Shown here piece by piece: positions 8,083 through 15,545 of a stretch of DNA of 28,707 nt. Made by a program: the position numbers and the translations under genes. Under the pieces are notes generated by a model. That model was given only the letters and a program-made list of their open reading frames with translations. It was not told where the DNA came from and searched no databases. This DNA is from Bacillota bacterium. GTDB lineage: Bacteria; Bacillota_I; Bacilli_A; Erysipelotrichales; Erysipelotrichaceae. Within the stretch, counting starts at the first letter, position 1; the number at the start of each line of letters is the position of its first letter. The DNA is taken from positions 1-28,707 of the forward strand of contig JAEWFZ010000007.1 in assembly GCA_023388535.1 (NCBI GenBank), given 5' to 3'.

Positions 8083-8111
8083 ATTAAAAAGCTAGAACTG
8101 AATCTAGCTTT
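8083..8111 (-). terminator. Terminator of the stomatin-NfeD operon
   Basis: A 9-bp perfect stem (AAAGCTAGA at 8088-8096, TCTAGCTTT at 8103-8111) is followed on the minus strand by TTTTTAATTA. It lies 7 bases past the stop of the stomatin-family gene. Confidence 0.85.
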
Positions 8112-8118
8112 GATGTAT

Positions 8119-9045
8119 TTAGTCTTTCGTTAATATTTCTTTTCCTGCCGCTAACAAGGAGCTGAGATCTTGTAAATTGGAAGGGATGATTAGCTTGGTG
8201 GCTTGTCCATCGGCCATCTTTTCAGCCGCTTCTAACGAACGTAGTTTAATATAACCTTCGTTTGGATCGGCTTCTTTGATTTTTTCGATACCATAAGCCT
8301 GAGCTTGGAAAACCAGTTGAATGGCTTCGGCCTTACCTTTGGCTTCTTCGACCATCGCTTCTTTACGACCGGTAGCTTCTAGAATCATCGATTCTTTTTG
8401 ACCTTCAGCGATCAAGATCTTAGAGCGTTTTTCCCCTTCGGCACGAAGGATAGCTTCTCTTCGCTCACGTTCAGCACGCATTTGTTTTTCCATCGCTTCT
8501 TGGATATCGCGCGGTGGAATAATGTTTTTAACTTCGACTCGAGAAACACGAATTCCCCAAGGGTCGGTAGCTTCATCAAGAATCGAACGCATCTTTGTAT
8601 TAATAATATCTCTGGAAGTCAGCGTTTGGTCTAATTCTAAGTCCCCAATGATATTACGTAGGGTAGTTGCGGTTAGATTTTCAATCGCAGAAATCGGATT
8701 ATGAACCCCATAAGTATAAAGTTTCGGATCGGTAATTTGGAAGTAAACAACGGTATCGATCTGCATGGTTACGTTATCTTTGGTAATTACTGGTTGAGGT
8801 GGGAAGTCTTTGACGATTTCTTTGAGCGTTACTTTATTGGAAACACGATCTAAGAAGGGAAAGAGTACGTGAAGTCCCTTATCCAAGGTACGATGATAGG
8901 CCCCTAAACGTTCCACAACGTAAGCATCCGATTGGGGAATAACACGAACAATGTAACGGATAATCGCCAAACCTAGTATTATTAATAAAATAAATGGCAG
9001 GAAATTGAAGATTTCCGTCGTTTCAAATCTAAAAAGTGTAATCAT
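8119..9045 (-). CDS. SPFH/stomatin-family membrane protein (paraslipin, QmcA-like)
   Basis: A 308-aa protein with one N-terminal membrane segment at about residues 14-32 and then an SPFH domain, recognised by G-L-H-V-L-F-P-F-L-D-R-V and the D-P-W-G-I-R-V-x-R-V-E-V-K-x-I-x-P-P signature. A long charged, Ala/Glu-rich coiled coil (about 185-260) follows, with a hydrophobic tail ending S-S-L-L-A-A-G-K-E-I-L. Such proteins oligomerise on membranes and form microdomains. It is the last gene of a three-gene minus-strand operon, 23 bases after a short NfeD, the usual partner of this stomatin type. The ribosome site before ATG 9045 is poor (AGAGAG), so the start is less certain. Confidence 0.92.
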   Translation of the reverse strand: MITLFRFETTEIFNFLPFILLIILGLAIIRYIVRVIPQSDAYVVERLGAYHRTLDKGLHVLFPFLDRVSNKVTLKEIVKDFPPQPVITKDNVTMQIDTVVYFQITDPKLYTYGVHNPISAIENLTATTLRNIIGDLELDQTLTSRDIINTKMRSILDEATDPWGIRVSRVEVKNIIPPRDIQEAMEKQMRAERERREAILRAEGEKRSKILIAEGQKESMILEATGRKEAMVEEAKGKAEAIQLVFQAQAYGIEKIKEADPNEGYIKLRSLEAAEKMADGQATKLIIPSNLQDLSSLLAAGKEILTKD

Positions 9046-9068
9046 ATAGGTTTTCTCTCTCTTTTCTA

Positions 9069-9491
9069 TTAAGCTTTTTTAACAATAAGTTTAACGCCTT
9101 CAATCGCTAAAATTTCAACGACATCCCCTTGTTGTAGAGGGTTTCGATTCACTTCAGCAAAACTCCAAATTTGATTGAAGACTGTTTGTTGAGCAATTTG
9201 ATCTTGAGCGACGTCCTTTTCGATAACAAAGGTTCTACCAATTAAGCGATCGGCATTGGTCGGCATCGACTCGTATTTTAAATATTTTCTTGCTATCGGA
9301 CGCATCACCACAAAACTTGATAAGGAAACTAAGATAAAGGAAGCCCATTGCACGGTTTCGCTAAAATTAAACCAAGTAGTTAATAAAGCAAACATAGCTC
9401 CAAAGCCAAACCAGATGGAAACAAGCGCTGAAGGGGTAAAGAACTCCGCCGCAATCGCTATTATAAATATAACAATCCAAAGTTTATCCAT
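9069..9491 (-). CDS. Short NfeD-family membrane protein
   Basis: A 140-aa protein with hydrophobic segments at about residues 5-22, 27-42 and 50-66, then a soluble beta-rich C-terminal domain (about 80-140) with the G-R-x-F-V-I-E and Q-G-D-V-V-E-I-L-A-I-E-G pattern of the NfeD OB fold. It has no ClpP-like protease domain, so it is the short form usually encoded next to stomatins and thought to work with them in the membrane. GGAGGT upstream gives a clear start. It overlaps the 128-aa gene before it by 8 bases. Confidence 0.88.
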   Translation of the reverse strand: MDKLWIVIFIIAIAAEFFTPSALVSIWFGFGAMFALLTTWFNFSETVQWASFILVSLSSFVVMRPIARKYLKYESMPTNADRLIGRTFVIEKDVAQDQIAQQTVFNQIWSFAEVNRNPLQQGDVVEILAIEGVKLIVKKA

Positions 9492-9870
9492 AGGTTACCT
9501 CCAGTTGAACGGGATTACTTAAATCAATCACCAATAGTTTATCACGGGTATTAAAAGATGCATAATATTTTTGTCCATCAAATTTCAAGTCAAAGTAGCG
9601 CGATATTTGTTCGCACATCTGCTTATTTGAGATCTTCCCATAACCATTACCAATGCTGATTTTATGTAGCTGTTCCGGGTTAAATAAGCCGATGTCTAAT
9701 TCTTGTTTGCTGACGGGATGAATTACGATGGTTTTATCCTGATGGTTAATACCAACGGTAACAAATCGAACGTCCTCAAAATGTTGGATAGCGTTTTGAT
9801 TAAGGGTTAAGTTGTTGCTATTAAAAGTCACAATTTGCGACATAACATTCCCATTAATCCATTCAATCAT
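9484..9870 (-). CDS. Conserved-looking protein of unknown function, first gene of the NfeD-stomatin operon
   Basis: A 128-aa soluble protein with no signal peptide or membrane segment. It begins M-I-E-W-I-N-G-N-V-M-S-Q-I-V and alternates short hydrophobic strands with polar turns, suggesting a beta-rich fold; a G-N-G-Y-G-K-I-S-N-K segment near residue 75 may be a loop. I do not recognise a named family. A good AAAGGAGA ribosome site precedes ATG 9870, and a strong promoter is visible. The 8-base overlap with nfeD means it is translated together with the membrane proteins, so a link to them is likely but unproven. Confidence 0.8.
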   Translation of the reverse strand: MIEWINGNVMSQIVTFNSNNLTLNQNAIQHFEDVRFVTVGINHQDKTIVIHPVSKQELDIGLFNPEQLHKISIGNGYGKISNKQMCEQISRYFDLKFDGQKYYASFNTRDKLLVIDLSNPVQLEVTYG

Positions 9871-9895
9871 AGCATAGTCTCCTTTCTTAAGTTTA

Positions 9896-9924
9896 AGTAT
9901 ATCACTTGTTTCTTTTTCTTACAA
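9896..9924 (-). promoter_or_regulatory. Promoter of the unknown-nfeD-stomatin operon
   Basis: On the minus strand TTGTAA (9924-9919), 17 bases, then TATACT (9901-9896) preceded by TGA, so both -35 and extended -10 are good. It sits 26 bases before ATG 9870. Confidence 0.75.
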
Positions 9925-9976
9925 TTCTTATAGCACTGATTGTACTTATTATATATAATAATAATTGGTGATAAAA

Positions 9977-10576
9977 ATGAACATCTTAGAATTTATACAA
10001 CGCGTCCAAGCCATCTCAAAAGTCGGGCTCTTATTTAGTAAGGATCCCTATGCTATTGAAAACTATCAAGAACTACAGCGCTTGAGCACAGACTTTCTTA
10101 ATCGAGAATTTGATTTAGATGTCGTTGATAATATCTTTACTCGTGATATTTATCCGACCGTCAATGTCTCCTGCCGTACCGTGGTTTTCAATGATAAGCA
10201 ACAAGTGTTAATGGTCAAGGAAATGGATGAACAACTATATTCCTTTCCAGGTGGCTGGTGTGATATTGGCGTCAGTCCCCAAGAGAATGCCAAACGAGAA
10301 GTCTTCGAAGAGTCGGGAATTGTTTGTGAGATTGAATCGTTAGTGGCGGTATTTTTTAGAGATTTATATAAAAAATCGAATCCAAATCTGATTAGTGAAT
10401 ATGTCATTTACTTTAAAGCTAAGGCCATCGGCGGTTCATTAAATCCAAATCATGAAATCGAAGAAGCTGGGTTTTATGATTTAAACCAATTGCCGCCATT
10501 ATCCTTTAAAAATAGTCCGGAAGAAGTGACCAGAGTTTTGGCAGCGATTAAAAACAATAGTAATGATTATGATTAG
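9977..10576 (+). CDS. NUDIX hydrolase
   Basis: A 199-aa protein from ATG 9977, the preferred start because GGTGA lies at 9967-9971; the frame also opens at TTG 9965 but that has no ribosome site. An N-terminal helical region of about 65 residues precedes a Nudix domain, the arrangement of NUDIX enzymes with an extra N-terminal domain. The Nudix box is recognisable with the ending R-E-V-F-E-E-S-G-I, but the first conserved Glu of G-x5-E is Val (G-G-W-C-D-I-G-V), while the metal-binding R-E-x-x-E-E is intact. Substrate cannot be told; ADP-ribose or another nucleoside diphosphate derivative is plausible. deoD follows after 52 bases behind its own -10. Confidence 0.88.
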   Translation: MNILEFIQRVQAISKVGLLFSKDPYAIENYQELQRLSTDFLNREFDLDVVDNIFTRDIYPTVNVSCRTVVFNDKQQVLMVKEMDEQLYSFPGGWCDIGVSPQENAKREVFEESGIVCEIESLVAVFFRDLYKKSNPNLISEYVIYFKAKAIGGSLNPNHEIEEAGFYDLNQLPPLSFKNSPEEVTRVLAAIKNNSNDYD

Positions 10577-10595
10577 AATAGTATTTTTGATATAC

Positions 10596-10601
10596 TATAA
10601 T
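10596..10601 (+). promoter_or_regulatory. Possible -10 of deoD
   Basis: TATAAT lies 11 bases before the AAGGAG ribosome site of deoD in the gap after the NUDIX gene. No convincing -35 is present, so it may be a secondary promoter. Confidence 0.4.
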
Positions 10602-10628
10602 TAGTATAAAAAAAGGAGAAATTAATTT

Positions 10629-11342
10629 ATGAGTACACCGCATATTGAAGCGAAAGAAAATCAAATCGCAAAGACGGTTTTAATGCCTGGAGATCCTTTG
10701 CGGGCCAAATTTATTGCTGAAAAATACTTGGATGATGTTGTTCAATTCAATACCGTTCGTAATATGTTTGGCTATACTGGAACCTATAAAGGCCATCCGG
10801 TATCGGTCATGGGATCGGGTATGGGGATGCCAAGCATTGGGATTTATTCCTATGAACTTTATAATGTTTATGGCGTGGAGCGAATTATTCGCGTCGGTTC
10901 AGCCGGGGCCTATACTCAAGAAACGCCGTTGTTTGCTACGATTCTAGCCTCTGGGGCTTTCTCACAATCGAGCTATGCTAAAGTGGCTTTCGGTTATGAA
11001 GAAGAAGTTTTAAAGCCAAGTGAAAGCTTGAACCAACGCCTCTTAGAATCCGCCAAGAAGTTGAACCGTACTCTTCATTTAGGTACGATTCATTCCTCCG
11101 ATGTTTTCTATAATCAGAAGGCGGAAGTCTTTGCCGATAAACTGAAAGAACATCATGCGTTATGTGTTGAAATGGAGAGCTTCGCCTTGTTTGCTAACGC
11201 TCGATTCCTTGGTAAAGAAGCGGCTTGCTTATTAACAATATCGGATTCTTTAGTTACTAAAGAAGAAACAACCCCGCAACAACGCGAGACCTCCTTCACC
11301 GACATGATGGAAATTGCCTTAGAGAGTCTTCTCTTAAAGTAA
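10629..11342 (+). CDS. deoD: Purine nucleoside phosphorylase DeoD
   Basis: A 237-aa cytosolic enzyme that splits purine (deoxy)ribonucleosides with phosphate into the base and (deoxy)ribose-1-phosphate for salvage. The hallmarks are M-P-G-D-P-L-R-A-K near residues 19-27, V-M-G-S-G-M-G-M-P-S near 60-69, R-V-G-S-A-G-A near 88-94, E-M-E-S-F-A-L-F near 181-188 and the catalytic I-S-D-S near 203-206. These place it in the hexameric DeoD group rather than the trimeric PNP group. Length is standard. AAGGAG before ATG 10629 supports the start. A purine salvage partner, guaC, lies elsewhere in the window but is not in the same operon. Confidence 0.96.
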   Translation: MSTPHIEAKENQIAKTVLMPGDPLRAKFIAEKYLDDVVQFNTVRNMFGYTGTYKGHPVSVMGSGMGMPSIGIYSYELYNVYGVERIIRVGSAGAYTQETPLFATILASGAFSQSSYAKVAFGYEEEVLKPSESLNQRLLESAKKLNRTLHLGTIHSSDVFYNQKAEVFADKLKEHHALCVEMESFALFANARFLGKEAACLLTISDSLVTKEETTPQQRETSFTDMMEIALESLLLK

Positions 11343-11353
11343 AACTTAACAAT

Positions 11354-11397
11354 AAAAAAAAGCGTTTCTCTGAAAGGTTATGAGATCGCTTTTTTTG
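11354..11397. terminator. Bidirectional terminator between deoD and the DUF1508 gene
   Basis: AAAAAAAGCG pairs with CGCTTTTTTT, with an inner TCTC/GAGA stem after a small internal mismatch. The stem has T tracts on both strands, so it can end deoD (plus) and the DUF1508 gene (minus). Confidence 0.85.
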
Positions 11398-11410
11398 TTT
11401 GGAAGATTAA

Positions 11411-11602
11411 TTATTCAGCTGCTTCTTCCGTAAGGTCTTTGACGACAGAGTCTGGGTTTACACCTTTTTTAATTGATTCAATTGTGCTTAGTGCAGACTT
11501 TTTATCTTTGTACATTTGGCTTTGAGCAACCACTTGGTGGTTTCCAGATTTAATAACAAAGAAGGCTTGACCGCTCTTAGCTAATTTTAATTCAAAATAC
11601 AT
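11411..11602 (-). CDS. Small DUF1508 (YegP-like) protein
   Basis: A 63-aa protein with one DUF1508 unit: F-E-L-K-x-A-K-S-G-Q-A-F-F-V-I-K-S-G-N near residues 3-21 and M-Y-x-x-K-x-S-A near 30-38, followed by an acidic tail (E-E-A-A-E). Members usually have one or two such units and no defined biochemical role. It is monocistronic, with AAGGAG upstream of the ATG, its own extended -10 and a shared terminator. The identification rests on the repeat pattern, which I regard as good. Confidence 0.8.
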   Translation of the reverse strand: MYFELKLAKSGQAFFVIKSGNHQVVAQSQMYKDKKSALSTIESIKKGVNPDSVVKDLTEEAAE

Positions 11603-11627
11603 TAGTGAGACTCTCCTTTCTAATTTG

Positions 11628-11636
11628 ATTATAGCA
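11628..11636 (-). promoter_or_regulatory. Extended -10 promoter of the DUF1508 gene
   Basis: The minus strand reads TGCTATAAT, ahead of an AAGGAG ribosome site and ATG 11602. Confidence 0.6.
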
Positions 11637-11672
11637 AAAGAAGCTGAGCATTTGTTGATTTAATTGTTTTTA

Positions 11673-11701
11673 TTGTCAAATTGACGAATATGTTTTATAA
11701 T
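11673..11701 (+). promoter_or_regulatory. Promoter of the csoR-copA-copZ operon
   Basis: TTGTCA (11673-11678), 17 bases, TATAAT (11696-11701): a near-consensus housekeeping promoter. A GTCAA-A-TTGAC palindrome (11675-11685) overlaps the -35. The expected start, about 11708, falls within the operator-like C tract just downstream. Confidence 0.8.
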
Positions 11702-11705
11702 CAAG

Positions 11706-11729
11706 ATACCCCCCCCCCGTAAGGGGTAT
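11706..11729. promoter_or_regulatory. CsoR-type operator with an expanded C10 tract
   Basis: ATACCCC (11706-11712) and GGGGTAT (11723-11729) form the C/G-rich inverted repeat typical of CsoR sites. They are separated by 10 bases rather than about four, because the left C run is ten long (11709-11718). The four bases GTAA sit between the last C and the G4. Location over the transcript start fits repression of the copper operon. Confidence 0.7.
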
Positions 11730-11745
11730 GAAGGAGGATAGCTCT

Positions 11746-12015
11746 ATGATGGACCATAAAGAAGCCAACAAGTATTTGAAAATTGCTCAAGGTAATCTAG
11801 AAGCAGCCATTAAAATGATTGAAGACGGACGCTATTGTGTGGATATATCCAACCAGATTTTAGCGGTTAACGCCTTACTCCATAAAGCCAATCAACAAGT
11901 GATTAAAGACCATATGCATTCCTGTATCCGTCATGCTTTTGAAAGTGATGATGAGACGGTTAAAGAAGAGAAGGTTGATGAAGTCATTAATCTATTAAAG
12001 AAGGTGATGAGATAG
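11746..12015 (+). CDS. csoR: Copper-sensing repressor CsoR
   Basis: An 89-aa all-helical repressor of the CsoR/RcnR family. The copper ligands C31, H56 and C60 keep the spacing of the founding protein (25 and 4 residues apart). AAGGAGG at 11731-11737 sets the start at ATG 11746, not at the ATG at 11728, which lies in the operator upstream of the ribosome site. In this family the apo-protein blocks the promoter and Cu(I) releases it. It is the first gene of a copper operon; its TAG overlaps the GTG of copA (TAGTG), so the two are translationally coupled. Confidence 0.93.
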   Translation: MMDHKEANKYLKIAQGNLEAAIKMIEDGRYCVDISNQILAVNALLHKANQQVIKDHMHSCIRHAFESDDETVKEEKVDEVINLLKKVMR

Positions 12016-14444
12016 TGATTACTAAAACCTATGAAATTGAAGGCATGACCTGTGCGATGTGTTCACAGGCGGTTGAAGATGCCCTTAAAAAATTACCTCA
12101 AGTAACAAGTGTTGAAGTAAATCTGGTGACCAATCAAGCCTTGGTAGAGGGTGATTTTGATGATGCACAAATTAACCAGGCCGTCGAAGATGCTGGATAT
12201 AGCATTAAAGTAACCATCAATTATAGAACGATAGATTTAGATATCACAGGAATGACTTGTGCCATGTGTGCCAACACCATTGAGAACGTCTTAATGGAGC
12301 AGGATGGTATTAATCAGGTCAGCGTTAATCTAATTATGAATACGGCTCAAGTTGAATACGATCCTAACCAAATAAAATCATCCCAGATCATCGATATCAT
12401 TAAAGAACAAGGTTATCAAGCACGATTAAAGGTAATGGATTTTACGGATATTCATCAAGAGACGATAGCAGCGGATAAAAAACTTAAAAAAGAAGTCATT
12501 ATTGCTATGATTTTTGCGGGTTTATTGTTAGTTTTTTCGATGTCACAAATGCTGGGTTCTTATTCCATTCGTTTTCCTGACTTTTTATCGCCCGATCAAA
12601 GCCCATTAAACTTTGCTTTGGTACAGATTGCTTTAACGATTCCGGTAGTTTATTTGGGTCGTCATTTCTACAGCAAGGGCTTTAAAACACTTTTACACAA
12701 AGCTCCGAATATGGATACTCTAGTAGCGATTGGTACTTTAGCCGCATTAATTTATAGCTTCTATGGGACCATTCAAATCATCTTGGGAGCACATCATTTT
12801 GCGCATCATTTATATTTTGAGTCGGCCGCAGTGATTATTGCTTTAATTAAGTTTGGAAAATATTTAGAACAGGTGTCAAAAGGGAAAACCTCACAAGCGA
12901 TTCAAGCCTTATTGAATCTAAGGCCTGAATATACAACCTTAATTACCGCTGAAGGTCCAGTCCAAGTATTAGTTGATGAACTTAACCTCGGTGATGTGGT
13001 AGCGGTTAAACCGGGAGAAGCGATTCCTGTCGATGGGGTAGTGGTTAAAGGTCATTCTGCCGTCGATGAATCGATGTTAACTGGAGAATCGTTGCCGATT
13101 GAAAAAATTGAAGACAGTTTTGTGGTTATGGGAACCATGAATCTCAATGGTTATTTAGAAATCAAAATGACTACGGAATTAAATGACACCAAACTAGCTA
13201 AAATTGTTGAACTAGTTCAACAAGCTCAGGCTAAAAAAGCACCGATTTCTAAGGTTGTCGATCAAGTATCTCGAGTATTTGTACCGACGGTTCTTGTTTT
13301 GGCTTTGATTTCCTTTGTTTTTTGGATGCTCTATTCTCAAGATTTGGAGAAGAGTTTAACTTATCTTATCTCTGTCTTAGTTATTGCCTGTCCTTGTGCG
13401 CTCGGATTGGCGACGCCAACCGCTATTATGGTTGGTACTGGAGTTGGTGCTTCTTCCGGTATATTTATTAAGTCAGCCGAATCCTTGGAAGCTGCTTCCC
13501 ATATCGATACGGTCGTCTTCGATAAGACGAATACCTTAACTTATGGTCATCCGGTGGTGACGGATATCATTAGCGATCATCCAGATTTTCTTAAGATACT
13601 CGCCAGTATGGAGGTGTTATCACAACACCCATTAGCTTTAGCGATTGTCAATCACGCTAAGCAAGAGTCGATTGATTTAATTGATATCAAAGAATTTGAA
13701 GCCTTGCATGGTCGGGGAATCTCGGGGATTTACCAAGATACTCAATATTTAGCCGGTAATGAAAAGCTGATGAAAGATTATAATATCGCCATTGATGACT
13801 ATAGAAAAGACTTCAATCGCTTGTCTAGCGAAGGTAAAACGGTGATGTATTTAGCCAATCGTGAACAAGTAATTGGCCTAATCGCTGTTGCTGATACGAT
13901 TAAGAAGGAAGCCATCGAAACCATTCAAAAATTGAAGAAACTCAATTTGGAAGTCGTTATGTTGACCGGGGATAATGAAACCACCGCTCAAGCGATCGGT
14001 GAACAATTAGGTATTCAACAGATATTCGCTGAAGTATTACCGGATAAAAAATCCGCTAAGATTAAACAACTTCAAGCCAACCAGCGAAAAGTGATGATGG
14101 TAGGGGATGGTATTAATGATTCGATTGCTTTAGTAGAATCGGATATCGGAGTGGCCATTGGGACTGGAACGGACGTAGCCATTGAGTCGGCGGATATTGT
14201 CTTGATGAAAGATAATTTGATGGACGTTGAGAAATCAATTCGCTTATCCAAAGCTACGATGCGTAATATTAAACAGAATTTGTTCTGGGCCTTTATTTAC
14301 AATATCATCGGTATTCCCTTTGCTATGGGAGTCTTTACCTACTTTGGTGGTCCAAGTCTAAATCCGATGATTGCGGGAGCGGCTATGGCCTTTAGTTCGG
14401 TTTCCGTTGTAACTAACGCATTACGTTTAAGACGATTTAAATAA
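12015..14444 (+). CDS. copA: Copper-exporting P1B-1 ATPase CopA
   Basis: An 809-aa Cu(I) efflux pump. Two N-terminal HMA domains carry C13-A-M-C16 and C82-A-M-C85. Membrane helices follow, with the C459-P-C461 metal motif in the sixth helix, a T-G-E-S actuator loop, an S-Q-H-P motif in the nucleotide domain and G-D-G-I-N-D near residues 697-702. The phosphorylation motif is D503-K-T-N506-T, not DKTGT, although the Asp is kept; the next hinge reads G-I-N-D-S-I-A-L instead of the common N-D-A-P-A-L. Start is GTG at 12015, in the csoR stop. The frame is intact, so a working pump is likely but the motif needs checking. Confidence 0.94.
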   Translation: MITKTYEIEGMTCAMCSQAVEDALKKLPQVTSVEVNLVTNQALVEGDFDDAQINQAVEDAGYSIKVTINYRTIDLDITGMTCAMCANTIENVLMEQDGINQVSVNLIMNTAQVEYDPNQIKSSQIIDIIKEQGYQARLKVMDFTDIHQETIAADKKLKKEVIIAMIFAGLLLVFSMSQMLGSYSIRFPDFLSPDQSPLNFALVQIALTIPVVYLGRHFYSKGFKTLLHKAPNMDTLVAIGTLAALIYSFYGTIQIILGAHHFAHHLYFESAAVIIALIKFGKYLEQVSKGKTSQAIQALLNLRPEYTTLITAEGPVQVLVDELNLGDVVAVKPGEAIPVDGVVVKGHSAVDESMLTGESLPIEKIEDSFVVMGTMNLNGYLEIKMTTELNDTKLAKIVELVQQAQAKKAPISKVVDQVSRVFVPTVLVLALISFVFWMLYSQDLEKSLTYLISVLVIACPCALGLATPTAIMVGTGVGASSGIFIKSAESLEAASHIDTVVFDKTNTLTYGHPVVTDIISDHPDFLKILASMEVLSQHPLALAIVNHAKQESIDLIDIKEFEALHGRGISGIYQDTQYLAGNEKLMKDYNIAIDDYRKDFNRLSSEGKTVMYLANREQVIGLIAVADTIKKEAIETIQKLKKLNLEVVMLTGDNETTAQAIGEQLGIQQIFAEVLPDKKSAKIKQLQANQRKVMMVGDGINDSIALVESDIGVAIGTGTDVAIESADIVLMKDNLMDVEKSIRLSKATMRNIKQNLFWAFIYNIIGIPFAMGVFTYFGGPSLNPMIAGAAMAFSSVSVVTNALRLRRFK

Positions 14445-14462
14445 AAGAAAGGAGTTTAGCTG

Positions 14463-14648
14463 ATGAAAGAATCTATCTATGTTTCCAATATGTCCTGCAA
14501 ACATTGTGTGGCCCGCATTACCAAAGCTTTAGAAGAAAAGTCTATTGATGCGGAAGTAGTTTTAGAAACAAAAACAGTTCTTGTCGATAAAGAAACTGTT
14601 GATCAGGCTCGAGCAGCTATCAAAGAAGCTGGTTATTCACCAGAATAA
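14463..14648 (+). CDS. copZ: Copper chaperone CopZ
   Basis: A 61-aa single HMA-fold protein with the metal motif M-S-C12-K-H-C15 and the usual beta-alpha-beta-beta-alpha-beta length. It carries Cu(I) in the cytosol and delivers it to CopA or CsoR. AAGGAG 8 bases before the ATG supports the start. It lies 18 bases after copA and is the last clear member of the csoR-copA-copZ operon. Confidence 0.92.
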   Translation: MKESIYVSNMSCKHCVARITKALEEKSIDAEVVLETKTVLVDKETVDQARAAIKEAGYSPE

Positions 14649-14686
14649 AAAAAGAAATCGTTTTGTTAGAAAGTTGAGAAGCGGAT

Positions 14687-15532
14687 ATGCTTATTGATTA
14701 TCATCTTCATACTTCCTATAGTCGAGATTCTAGCTATCCTATGGAAGCGGTGGTTAAGGATGCGATTGAACTAGGTGTCGATGAAATTTGTTTTACCGAT
14801 CATGTTGACTATGGTACTAATTTTGACTGGCATCAGGGTCAACCGATTGTGATTCATCCCACCTTAAACTACAAGCAGATTAATGTAAATTATCCAAAAT
14901 ATTATGAAGAAATCCAATCATTGCAAGAAAAATACAAAGATGAGATTGTCCTTAAATTCGGTTTGGAGTTTGGTATCCAACAAGAAACTATCAATGACTT
15001 TGAACGATTATTTGCTGAGTATCCATTAGATTTCGTGGTTCTTTCGGTTCATCAGGTTGGTAATCGAGAATTTTGGAATCAAGACTTTCAACAAAACAAA
15101 ACCCAAGAACAATATAATTTAGCGTATTATCAAGAAATCTTAGAGGTCATGAAACGATTTAAAAATTATAGTGTTTTGGGCCATTTGGATATGATTGTAC
15201 GTTATGATTTACAGGGCAAATATCCCTTTGAGAAGACAAAACCAATCCTTACTGAAATCTTAAAACTAGCGATTAAGGATAACAAAGGTATTGAAATAAA
15301 TACTTCGAGTCATCGGTATGGCTTGGATGATTTAACGCCCTCCATAGATATTTTGAAGCTGTATAAACAACTGGGTGGTACCATTGTTACCATAGGGAGT
15401 GATAGTCATCGTCCGGGCGATGTTGCTTCAAAAGTAAATTGGAGTAAGCAAAAGTTATTAGAACTTGGATTTACCCATTATTGTACCTTTGACAAAATGC
15501 AACCAATTTTTCACCGATTAGAGCTGGATTAA
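14687..15532 (+). CDS. PHP-domain phosphoesterase, histidinol-phosphatase (HisJ/HisK) type
   Basis: A 281-aa PHP protein. Metal-binding residues are visible as D4-Y-H6-L-H8-T at the N-terminus, F-T-D-H near residues 36-39, a G-L-E-F-G near 91-95, S-V-H-Q near 118-121, L-G-H-L-D near 162-166 and S-D-S-H-R-P-G-D near 238-245. This matches HisJ-type histidinol-phosphatases, but no other histidine genes are in the window, so the substrate may be another phosphate ester. The ribosome site is poor. The stop overlaps the convergent epimerase by four bases, and a terminator sits over the stop. Confidence 0.82.
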   Translation: MLIDYHLHTSYSRDSSYPMEAVVKDAIELGVDEICFTDHVDYGTNFDWHQGQPIVIHPTLNYKQINVNYPKYYEEIQSLQEKYKDEIVLKFGLEFGIQQETINDFERLFAEYPLDFVVLSVHQVGNREFWNQDFQQNKTQEQYNLAYYQEILEVMKRFKNYSVLGHLDMIVRYDLQGKYPFEKTKPILTEILKLAIKDNKGIEINTSSHRYGLDDLTPSIDILKLYKQLGGTIVTIGSDSHRPGDVASKVNWSKQKLLELGFTHYCTFDKMQPIFHRLELD

Positions 15533-15545
15533 AACCAGCTTTTTT
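15522..15545 (+). terminator. Terminator overlapping the stops of two convergent genes
   Basis: AGCTGG (15522-15527) pairs with CCAGCT (15535-15540), loop of seven containing the PHP gene stop codon, then a T run (15540-15545). The same bases are the last codons of the epimerase on the minus strand. Confidence 0.75.

Noticed and set aside
9965..9976. TTG start for the NUDIX protein
   Set aside because: It has no ribosome site; ATG 9977 has GGTGA at the right distance.
10577..10628. Purine riboswitch upstream of deoD
   Set aside because: The gap is 52 bases and too short for the aptamer; no conserved purine riboswitch core could be seen. None was seen before guaC either.
11728..11745. Longer CsoR start at ATG 11728
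   Set aside because: This ATG lies inside the operator's right arm, and the ribosome site AAGGAGG comes after it. ATG 11746 is properly spaced.
14649..14686. Copper operon continuing into the PHP gene
   Set aside because: The PHP gene follows copZ by 38 bases without a visible terminator, but the function is unrelated and the ribosome site is weak; I kept it separate, although read-through is possible.
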